Assembly: GCA_021802225.1 (NCBI GenBank)
Contig: JAKAAS010000175.1
Location: 1 to 5,307 of the forward strand
Source of the DNA: Bacillota bacterium
Lineage (GTDB): Bacteria > Bacillota_E > Sulfobacillia > Sulfobacillales > Sulfobacillaceae
Reading direction: 5' to 3'
DNA: 5,307 nucleotides
A model generated the notes under the pieces. That model ran no database searches. It was not told the origin of the DNA and saw only the letters and a program-made list of their open reading frames with translations. Below are positions 1-4,588 of the stretch, piece after piece (the stretch's first letter is position 1; each line of letters starts with the position of its first letter). Made by a program: the position numbers and the translations under genes.

Positions 1-4
1 GAGA

Positions 5-10
5 TATAAT
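5..10 (+). promoter_or_regulatory. -10 box of the toxin-antitoxin operon promoter
   Basis: A perfect TATAAT lies 24 bases before the antitoxin ATG at 35. Transcription would begin near position 17, leaving a short leader that just contains the ribosome-binding site. The matching -35 box would lie off the left edge of the window and cannot be seen. This placement also argues against the in-frame TTG at 14 as a start, since it would lie upstream of or at the transcription start. Confidence 0.5.
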
Positions 11-34
11 TTATTGATACGTGAGAGAGGAATA

Positions 35-217
35 ATGGCAGTGAAGTTTCTTAAACCGGTAACCCGTTTAAAAGTTGTCGGGGGTGAAAAAGCAGCAGCC
101 ATGCGGGAACAGCGGTACCAACGAGCGCGTGCGCGTCTCGCTCCCAAGATTCAAACAGCCAATTTATCCGAAGAGGAAATCATGGCCGAAATCCAAGCAT
201 TCCGCGAGGGCAAGTGA
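35..217 (+). CDS. Small antitoxin-like protein of a type II toxin-antitoxin pair
   Basis: This is a 60-residue, highly charged protein. The ATG at 35 is chosen because a purine-rich GAGAGAGG (23-30) lies 4 bases upstream and a TATAAT box lies at 5-10. The basic N-terminal two thirds (about residues 1-40, many Arg and Lys) could hold the DNA-binding part. The C-terminal tail, with LSEEEIMAEI at about 44-53 followed by AFREGK, is the acidic helix type often seen in antitoxins beside PIN toxins, where it binds and blocks the toxin. Its TGA overlaps the GTG of the next gene by 4 bases (GTGA), a usual arrangement for translational coupling of antitoxin and toxin. I do not recognise the exact antitoxin family; the call rests mainly on size, composition and the PIN neighbour. 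The gene looks intact although its partner is broken. Confidence 0.68.
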   Translation: MAVKFLKPVTRLKVVGGEKAAAMREQRYQRARARLAPKIQTANLSEEEIMAEIQAFREGK

Positions 218-709
218 AAATCGTCGTCGATACGAATGTGTTGCTATCCGCACTTTTAGGCTCTGAGAACAATACCGTCTCAATCAGCTTCTTGTTCAGA
301 TTCGGTCGGCGCATACGCTTGTGGTGTCTTTAGCGATGGCCGTAGAGCTGGGCACCGGATTATTCGGAAGAAGTTTTCGCATTTGGGCACTGAAAAAGAC
401 CGCGTCATCATGGCGCAATCTCTGTTGAACGCTCCGCATGTGATGGCTATCGTGCCGTCCGTGACGATTGTTCATCCGGAACTGCCAGATAAGGATGATA
501 ACCGAATTCTCGAGGTAGCGATTGCTGCGCACGCCGATTTGATTGTCACCGGAGATAGCGAGCTTCTCGCCTTACAACGGATATCCGCCCCGCATATCAT
601 CGAATCCTTGGCCAAACCGGTGACGGAGGACGATCTATCCTTCCCAATCATGAAGCCTGTAGAAGCCCTAGACTATCTGTTATCCCTTTTTCATGAACTC
701 CCGGCGTGA
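214..709 (+). pseudogene. PIN-domain toxin (RNase), broken by two frameshifts
   Basis: The product would be a PIN-family metal-dependent ribonuclease, toxin of the pair with the upstream gene. It starts at GTG 214 with MKIVVDTNVLLSALLG, which carries the first catalytic Asp (D6) and the DTN signature. This frame runs into TAG at 331-333. Homology-like sequence moves to a second frame from about 275 (QLLVQIRSAHTLVVS, then AMAVELG with the likely catalytic Glu). It moves to a third frame from about 360 (RKKFSHLGTEKDRV), continuing to the TGA at 707. The last part has DKDDNRILEVAIAAHADLIV followed by TGD, the final acidic residues of PIN domains. Each shift equals the loss of one base (or gain of two), near 268-276 and 355-366. 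All the expected parts are present in order, so the gene decayed recently or the sequence has two indel errors. A fragment from TTG 383 stays open but lacks the first Asp and has no clear ribosome-binding site. Confidence 0.8.
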
Positions 710-1630
710 CTATTCGAGGGGGTCCATGATTTCCACTGCCTGACGCATTTCCTTCCCGGCCACGCCGACATAGTGACTCGTCGTCTTTATATCGGCATGG
801 CCCATGAGCTCTTGAATGACCGTCACGTTCGTCCCTGCTTGGTCCAGTCGCGTGGCAAAAGTCGCCCGCAACTGGTGAGGATGCACATGGCGCCCTTCCA
901 ATCCGGCCAACCGAGCATAGTAGCGAAGCCGATCTCGACAACTTGTTGCTGCCAACGTTTGCCCCGTTCCGGACAACCACAACGTGGATGGTGAATTGCG
1001 CCGCACGAAAGCCGGGCGGACCGTGTCGATATACTCTCGCAATTCCTCTGTCCGTATCGCCGTCAAGGGGACCACGCGATCTTTGTCTCCTTTCCCATGT
1101 CGGACGATTATATATCGTTGCTCCAATCTTACATCGGATAACGTCAAATGCAACATTTCGCTGATGCGGAGCCCTGTGTCGAGAAACAAGTGAAACAAGG
1201 CACGATCCCGTTGTCCGACCACACTGTAGCGCGGAATGGCCGCTAACAGACGCCGCACTTCATCGGGGGTGAGGGGATCGGCCCGGCGTTCTACCACTTT
1301 GGGCGTTTGGAGTTTGAAGGACCAATCATCCCGAATCACCTGTTCTTCGGCCAAGTACCGAATAAACCCGCGCAATGCCGCTAACGCCTTTTTCACCGTC
1401 TTCGGCTTTAACCCGCGGGCCGTCATCGAGACCAAATATTTTCGACAGACAGGAAAAATTACCTGCTCAATCGAGGTTTCCTCAAATTCTTGCAGAAGAA
1501 ACGCTTGAAAATACCGCAGGTTGTCGTGATATCCCGTAATAGTATTGAGCGATCGTCCCTTTTCTAGTCGTAAATACCGGAGATATTCATTCATCCAAAA
1601 ATCAAAGGATATCGTCATGGTGTTATTCAT
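710..1630 (-). CDS. Tyrosine recombinase / integrase (XerC/XerD-like)
   Basis: A site-specific DNA recombinase that cuts and rejoins DNA through a covalent 3'-phosphotyrosine. From the ATG at 1630 it has 306 residues, a normal length for the family. Residues about 6-97 form the N-terminal SAM-like core-binding domain (LRLEKGRSLNTITGYHDNL, typical of Xer proteins). The catalytic domain follows with a complete active site: R155 in TGLRISE, K180 in GKGDKDR, H252 and R255 in HPHQLR, H278 in LMGH, and the nucleophile Y287 in TTSHYVGV. Starts at 1639, 1630 and 1618 are all in frame. I prefer 1630 because AGGAG sits 9 bases before it, whereas at 1639 it abuts the ATG. The gene follows the XRE gene at once, so translation is probably coupled. 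Its stop codon abuts the stop of the convergent toxin gene. Whether it is a phage/island integrase or a free-standing Xer-type resolvase is not resolved. Confidence 0.93.
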   Translation of the reverse strand: MNNTMTISFDFWMNEYLRYLRLEKGRSLNTITGYHDNLRYFQAFLLQEFEETSIEQVIFPVCRKYLVSMTARGLKPKTVKKALAALRGFIRYLAEEQVIRDDWSFKLQTPKVVERRADPLTPDEVRRLLAAIPRYSVVGQRDRALFHLFLDTGLRISEMLHLTLSDVRLEQRYIIVRHGKGDKDRVVPLTAIRTEELREYIDTVRPAFVRRNSPSTLWLSGTGQTLAATSCRDRLRYYARLAGLEGRHVHPHQLRATFATRLDQAGTNVTVIQELMGHADIKTTSHYVGVAGKEMRQAVEIMDPLE

Positions 1631-1642
1631 CCTCTTCATCTC

Positions 1643-2128
1643 CTATTTCATCTTTTTGGGCGGCACAATCTGCACGGTCACTCGATATCCAACCAACGGG
1701 TGATGGAGAACTCCCAACTTGGATAATTTTTCCCAAGCCCACACCCATTGCGGTGACACCACGAGGCGTTCCCATATCGCTTCGCGTTCGGCAGGACGCA
1801 GGCGCAGTAACCAGTCATCGACTAACCGGTCAGCATCCTCAGCGACTAACGCCACGGCCACCGCGAGCACCAACGCCTGGGATAACGACAACGCCACGCC
1901 ACCTTGGATCCCCGGCGTCATCGTCGTCACCGTGCGCAGAAGTTCCTCCACGGGCACATCCAAGATTCTGGCCATTCGCTCGATATTTCCCCACGCTGGC
2001 CGATGCCGGGCGTTCAGCCACCCCGACACCGTTGTGGTGGGCACGTGGAGCGTACGGGCTAATTCGGCCACGCTCAGATCACGGTCTTGCATGATACGGC
2101 GCAACGCTTTGGGATCAAACACATTCAT
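1643..2128 (-). CDS. XRE-family helix-turn-helix transcriptional regulator
   Basis: A 161-residue putative DNA-binding regulator. Residues about 7-66 form a Cro/CI-type helix-turn-helix: LSVAELARTLHVPTTTVSGW is the two-helix DNA-reading unit, followed by NIERMARILDVPVEELL, the usual closing helices. Residues 76-97 are strongly hydrophobic (GGVALSLSQALVLAVAVALV) and could be a buried dimerisation helix or a membrane segment. The remaining tail (about 100-161, rich in Trp and Arg) is unfamiliar to me. The ATG at 2128 is chosen over the in-frame codon at 2164 because a perfect AAGGAGG lies 10 bases upstream. The stop is 12 bases before the preferred recombinase ATG, so the two genes form one operon. 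The likely job is control of the recombinase and of itself, as with many integrase-associated repressors. The target is inferred; dyads at 2222-2264 are candidate operators. Confidence 0.85.
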   Translation of the reverse strand: MNVFDPKALRRIMQDRDLSVAELARTLHVPTTTVSGWLNARHRPAWGNIERMARILDVPVEELLRTVTTMTPGIQGGVALSLSQALVLAVAVALVAEDADRLVDDWLLRLRPAEREAIWERLVVSPQWVWAWEKLSKLGVLHHPLVGYRVTVQIVPPKKMK

Positions 2129-2138
2129 CAGCAGGAAC

Positions 2139-2145
2139 CCTCCTT
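2139..2145 (-). promoter_or_regulatory. Ribosome-binding site fixing the regulator start
   Basis: On the minus strand this reads AAGGAGG, a full match to the anti-Shine-Dalgarno sequence, 10 bases before the ATG at 2128. It decides this start over the longer frame beginning at 2164, whose first 12 codons would be translated through the ribosome-binding site itself. Confidence 0.8.
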
Positions 2146-2166
2146 GGAACACAAAATTCACCACCG

Positions 2167-2184
2167 GACTTCCACACCGAAGTC
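2167..2184 (-). repeat. Small hairpin in the regulator leader
   Basis: GACTTC (2167-2172) and GAAGTC (2179-2184) are perfect inverted arms around a 6-base loop. The hairpin lies just upstream of the ribosome-binding site of the XRE gene, within its probable 5' leader. It could be a weak RNA hairpin or a further protein-binding dyad. No function is shown by the sequence. Confidence 0.35.
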
Positions 2185-2221
2185 TGCCGGAGTGTCATGG
2201 GTGCTTTGAGCAGCGGTCATT

Positions 2222-2264
2222 ACGGATGCATCTTGCATCCGTCTGGCACGAGGATCTTGGATCC
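2222..2264. promoter_or_regulatory. Two related dyads, candidate operators for the XRE regulator
   Basis: The first dyad has perfect 9-bp arms ACGGATGCA (2222-2230) and TGCATCCGT (2234-2242) around TCT. The second has 5-bp arms GGATC (2252-2256) and GATCC (2260-2264) around TTG. Within them, GCATCTTGCATCC (2228-2240) and GGATCTTGGATCC (2252-2264) agree at 11 of 13 positions and are 24 bp apart, a bit over two helical turns. Paired similar dyads upstream of an XRE gene are the usual layout of phage-like repressor operators. No T-run follows either hairpin on either strand, so these are not terminators. Binding by the neighbouring regulator is inferred. Confidence 0.5.
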
Positions 2265-2303
2265 CTTTGAGAACCGTGCCTGACGAGTAGAGGCGGTTGG
2301 ACT

Positions 2304-2332
2304 TTTACGCGCTCTATCCCCTGTCCTGTCAA
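2304..2332 (-). promoter_or_regulatory. Possible promoter of the regulator-recombinase operon
   Basis: On the minus strand a perfect TTGACA (2327-2332) is followed after 17 bases by CGTAAA (2304-2309), a poor -10 match of 3 of 6. Transcription would start near 2297, which would put the dyads at 2222-2264 just downstream, where a bound repressor could block elongation. The -35 match is good but the -10 is weak, so this is tentative. Confidence 0.3.
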
Positions 2333-2718
2333 CGCTCTACGTCTCAAACCCGGTCTGATGGGATGTTAGTCTAAATTGTGGACACCTCGAATGGAGCAAA
2401 ATCACCGCCGTGTTACCTGCGTTTTCGGCGAACACTGACTCCGTCTGTCTGAATCGGGACTATTGACTTCACTCCGGGTATTCGCGAACATACAAAGAGA
2501 GGGACTGTCCATCGGCCACAGGTAGGAAAAATAGTTGAGATTAGGAATAGAGTATCATCAGACACCTCCGTTTTAATCTGCCATAGATAGTGCAAAGAAT
2601 AGTATGAATAGCACACGAGTTAGCCCCATTTGCTTTCTTTTTTCTATGGCATACCCATGTGCCAACAAGCCAGGAACAGCTTCCGAATCCGCGCTCGCAT
2701 AGCTAGGAGGCCAAGATC

Positions 2719-2835
2719 GTGCTTTTCCGTGAGTGTAAGCAAACAGGACTAATTAAAAACTACCCTTTGTGGTTTTTTCCTAAAGATCGACATTTGGAAT
2801 CACGAACTCGCCATCCCGAAGCCCGACGGAATTGA
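2719..2835 (+). CDS. Possible 38-residue small protein or leader peptide
   Basis: A GTG start at 2719 lies 8 bases after a strong AGGAGG (2705-2710) and opens a 38-codon frame ending in TGA at 2833-2835. The product begins MLFRECKQTG, has an aromatic patch KNYPLWFF at residues 13-20, and ends in a very basic tail (RTRHPEARRN). I recognise no family. The hairpin at 2755-2777 lies inside the frame, where the codons encode the aromatic patch. A ribosome passing there would melt it, so the frame could be a leader peptide acting in attenuation ahead of the HEPN-like gene, which begins 259 bases further on. It could equally be an independent micro-protein or chance. The main support is the ribosome-binding site. 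Confidence 0.35.
   Translation: MLFRECKQTGLIKNYPLWFFPKDRHLESRTRHPEARRN
2755..2778 (+). terminator. Terminator-like hairpin with T-run
   Basis: AAAAACTAC (2755-2763) pairs with GTGGTTTTT (2769-2777) around the loop CCTTT, with one G-U pair in nine, and one more T follows. The GC core is short (the C-G, U-G, A-U, C-G steps), so it is a weak intrinsic terminator. The reverse strand also ends in a T-run, so it could work in both directions. It lies inside the small frame at 2719-2835. Confidence 0.4.
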
Positions 2836-2836
2836 A

Positions 2837-2866
2837 TGCAGTGGGTTGCTGTCTTTCCCTACTGCA
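2837..2866 (+). repeat. Bulged hairpin upstream of the HEPN-like gene
   Basis: TGCAGTGGG (2837-2845) pairs with CCC-T-ACTGCA (2857-2866), giving nine base pairs with one bulged T and an 11-base loop. No T-run follows, so it is not a terminator. It begins right after the stop of the small frame at 2835 and would lie in the 5' leader of the HEPN-like gene if transcription starts further upstream. Confidence 0.35.
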
Positions 2867-3078
2867 ATGCTGTCGGTTTGTTCAGACAACCCTGCGAGCC
2901 ATAGAAAGGATGGCAATCACTATTCCGCTTGGCTTAAAGAGTTGTCGCCTGCTCTCGTGATGACGGCCGTCTGCTCGCGTCCTCCCCAATCCACATACGG
3001 GCCGCGACAAACCGTCGAAGAATCAAATCAACGACCTACAAATGTGTATCAACTTTACTAACAGAAATTGTTGATTCC

Positions 3079-3086
3079 GGAGGAGG
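3079..3086 (+). promoter_or_regulatory. Strong ribosome-binding site of the HEPN-like gene
   Basis: GGAGGAGG lies 8 bases before the ATG at 3095. It fixes that start over the in-frame TTG at 3068, which has nothing similar before it. The strength of the site suggests efficient translation when the mRNA is made. Confidence 0.8.
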
Positions 3087-3094
3087 AATTATCC

Positions 3095-4432
3095 ATGAAT
3101 GATCGCCTCAGTCGAAGCGTAAGAGATTTCGTAAAACGCGGGTGTGAACTAGCATCCCATGCGGACGGATCGTCATTGCGGCACTTTATGCCAGACCGAT
3201 TTTCTGTATTAGCAGACCAACGCAAGCGTTCATGGCGAGCTTATTGGAGGGCCATTTTTTTACAAATGGGTCAGGAAGTGTACCACAACATGACACCCCC
3301 TGAAATCCGAGTTGTTGATTGGGTCTTACAAACCGTTCCAGTTGACCTACACTCCATGGAACATTTGTACCCTTATCCCGATCAACTGCCATGGGACGAG
3401 TTGTGCAACCTTTATTTCCGCTTACGCGAAACCCCACCTCACCTTCTAATGTTCGCTCCAGTGTTTGGCGGAATGCCACCAGAATCTCTACGACCGAGCG
3501 AATTGTGGCCCAATCTGTGGGTGTGGCCTAGTCCACCAACAGACCCATGGCGCGGTCAGCCCCTTCCTTCGGGATTACTACGGTCTCCGTACCAGATTCT
3601 TCAAAATGCATTGCAAGCCTTCCCAGCTTCGTTTGATAGTGCGTGGGATTTATCCGCGAACACTTTTCTCACCTATCTAGTCCCTCTTATTGTCATGCCT
3701 AACGGCTCGCTCTCGATTGACGAAGCGATCACGAACGGGATGACAGACATTTCCAAAGCACTAGTTGCCTTGCGGCTAGCTTGTGAAGGTTCTTGGACTG
3801 TGCCAAGCGTCCTAGCAGTCATCGAGCCATTTTTCGGCGACGGCGATGCACCGATTTATCGGTGGGTGACGGCGATCCGTCCTCCATCCGTGCCTAGTGC
3901 CAGTGATGGCGTCCTAAGTTCCGGCCAATTTGGGATAATCGCTGAATGGCGTCGTCATCTAGATACGATTCCGTGGCAAGAGTTCCCTTTACTCCCTTTT
4001 GTTCGTTACGAGACTATTCACGGCATCCGTACCGCTGTAAACGTTCCCGAACAGTATGTCGCAAGCAACTATATAGAATATGCGTTAGTGTTATGGGCTC
4101 TCACTTATGGGCGGTCGGCAACCGAAACCATCCTTAATGCATGGAGTGTATTGGAGCTATTGTTTAAAGGAACGACTGAACAAATAAAACAGCGGGCAAC
4201 GAACCTTGCACCCCACATGAAAGATGTTATTGATAATTTGAGTGATCTGCGTCAAAGCTTTGGCCATGGCCGAATGCGTGAGCGTCCCCGTCGCCTCTTT
4301 GGGGACGAAATTTTTCGCATTAGACAACTACTTCGCACACTGATCCAAAAAATATTAACGGAGGTTGGCCAAGATCCGACAAAATATGGCGACCGTAAGG
4401 CCATCGCACAGTGGGCGACCCCACGGTCATAG
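3095..4432 (+). CDS. Large protein with C-terminal HEPN-like (Apea-type) domain
   Basis: A 445-residue soluble protein with no signal peptide or clear membrane segment. The N-terminal 320 residues are unfamiliar to me. They are rich in Trp and Pro, for example WRAYWRAIF at about 47-55 and LWVWPSPPTDPW at 141-152. Residues about 320-425 look like an all-helical HEPN domain. TETILNAWSVLELLF (343-357) matches the characteristic 'xxWsaLEaLf' helix of Apea-like HEPN proteins. DLRQSFGHG (384-392) gives R386-x4-H391 followed by Gly, the RX4-6H motif that in HEPN ribonucleases forms the active site at a dimer interface. A last helix (FRIRQLLRTLIQKIL, 407-421) closes the fold. HEPN proteins often act in anti-phage defence, abortive infection or toxin-antitoxin systems by cutting RNA. 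Here that is inferred. The gene is monocistronic, faces a serine recombinase, and has no visible antitoxin partner. The fold call is moderately sure; the function is unknown. Confidence 0.72.
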   Translation: MNDRLSRSVRDFVKRGCELASHADGSSLRHFMPDRFSVLADQRKRSWRAYWRAIFLQMGQEVYHNMTPPEIRVVDWVLQTVPVDLHSMEHLYPYPDQLPWDELCNLYFRLRETPPHLLMFAPVFGGMPPESLRPSELWPNLWVWPSPPTDPWRGQPLPSGLLRSPYQILQNALQAFPASFDSAWDLSANTFLTYLVPLIVMPNGSLSIDEAITNGMTDISKALVALRLACEGSWTVPSVLAVIEPFFGDGDAPIYRWVTAIRPPSVPSASDGVLSSGQFGIIAEWRRHLDTIPWQEFPLLPFVRYETIHGIRTAVNVPEQYVASNYIEYALVLWALTYGRSATETILNAWSVLELLFKGTTEQIKQRATNLAPHMKDVIDNLSDLRQSFGHGRMRERPRRLFGDEIFRIRQLLRTLIQKILTEVGQDPTKYGDRKAIAQWATPRS

Positions 4433-4442
4433 CAGATACTCT

Positions 4443-4466
4443 AAAAGCGAGGAAGTCCTCCGTTTT
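4443..4466 (+). terminator. Hairpin just after the HEPN-like gene, possible terminator
   Basis: GAGG (4449-4452) and CCTC (4457-4460) pair around a 4-base loop. Outer AAAA (4443-4446) and TTTT (4463-4466) add pairs across a small internal loop. It starts 10 bases after the stop codon. The T-run is only four long, so termination would be partial. Read on the minus strand it also ends in TTTT and could serve the serine recombinase. Confidence 0.45.
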
Positions 4467-4484
4467 CCAATCACGAGAAGGCCG

Positions 4485-4512
4485 GTATCCAAAAAGACCT
4501 CTTTTTGGGTAC
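4485..4512. repeat. 12-bp inverted repeat between convergent genes
   Basis: GTATCCAAAAAG (4485-4496) pairs with CTTTTTGGGTAC (4501-4512) around ACCT, 12 pairs with one G-U. The T-run is inside the stem and not after it, so it is not a standard terminator. It could be a back-up terminator of transcripts from either side or a protein-binding dyad, for example for the adjacent serine recombinase. Its right arm is part of an imperfect direct repeat with 4567-4585. Confidence 0.5.
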
Positions 4513-4585
4513 AGGGGGATCAGACCCTCATGATGACGAGATTCTGCGGGTTTCCGGGTCCTCACCAAGACCCCCTTTTTGATAC
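4494..4585. repeat. Imperfect 19-bp direct repeat
   Basis: Positions 4494-4512 and 4567-4585 both read AAGACC..C, then a T-run and G, ending in TAC, and agree at 15 of 19 positions; they start 73 bp apart. Both touch hairpin arms, so part of the likeness may come from shared terminator composition. The alternative is a pair of binding sites for the serine recombinase, whose 3' end lies 4 bp beyond the second copy. No crossover dinucleotide can be identified by eye. Confidence 0.35.
4556..4580 (+). terminator. Intrinsic terminator candidate for the HEPN-like gene
   Basis: GGGTC (4556-4560) and GACCC (4569-4573) form a GC-rich stem with an 8-base loop. CC and then five Ts (4576-4580) follow, the usual order for a Rho-independent terminator on the plus strand. 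It lies only 8 bases beyond the recombinase stop codon, so it would keep plus-strand transcripts out of the recombinase. A second GACCC at 4523-4527 could compete for the GGGTC arm. Confidence 0.45.
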
Positions 4586-4588
4586 ACC

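Larger units (their letters stand above)
2129..3094. other. Long intergenic region with no large gene
   Basis: Nearly 1 kb separates the divergent XRE gene and the HEPN-like gene. Open frames here of 60-71 codons (2413-2616 minus, 2846-3061 plus) lack ribosome-binding sites and protein-like composition. The only reading frame with good start signals is the 38-codon one at 2719. The region also holds the operator-like dyads (2222-2264), a terminator-like hairpin (2755-2778), a bulged hairpin (2837-2866) and the palindrome GACGGCCGTC (2962-2971). GAATAG occurs three times (2545, 2597 and 2606) in an A+T-richer patch. I see no tRNA, no transposase remnant I can name, and no convincing promoter for the HEPN-like gene. 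Confidence 0.6.

Noticed and set aside
383..709. Separate short gene starting at TTG 383
   Set aside because: Its content is the C-terminal part of the PIN toxin, the start lacks a ribosome-binding site, and the first catalytic Asp is missing, so it is treated as part of the broken toxin gene.
1719..2270. 183-codon open frame on the plus strand
   Set aside because: It lies antisense to the XRE gene, has a low-complexity Ser/Arg/Thr-rich product and no ribosome-binding site. The minus-strand frame has a clear helix-turn-helix and a perfect AAGGAGG.
2368..2390. Possible insertion-sequence end around TAAATTGTGGACACC
   Set aside because: It looks somewhat like some IS ends, but no inverted partner with GTGTCCAC and no transposase fragment was found in the window.
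2406..2434. Possible small pseudoknot (CGCCG with CGGCG, TGTT with AACA)
   Set aside because: Stems of 5 and 4 pairs in a GC-balanced region are expected by chance, and no gene start or known riboswitch element is nearby.
2481..2488. TTCGCGAA palindrome
   Set aside because: An isolated 8-bp palindrome is common by chance, and no related copy or nearby start supports a site.
2463..2491. Plus-strand promoter TTGACT with GAACAT
   Set aside because: The -35 is good, but the -10 matches at only 3 of 6 positions and the next gene signals lie more than 200 bases away.
2413..2616. 67-codon minus-strand open frame in the intergenic region
   Set aside because: It has no ribosome-binding site, an odd composition and no recognised motif.
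2846..3061. 71-codon open frame ending just before the HEPN-like gene
   Set aside because: The TTG start has no ribosome-binding site, it lies inside the loop of a hairpin, and the product has no protein-like pattern I can recognise. The small frame at 2719 has much better start signals.
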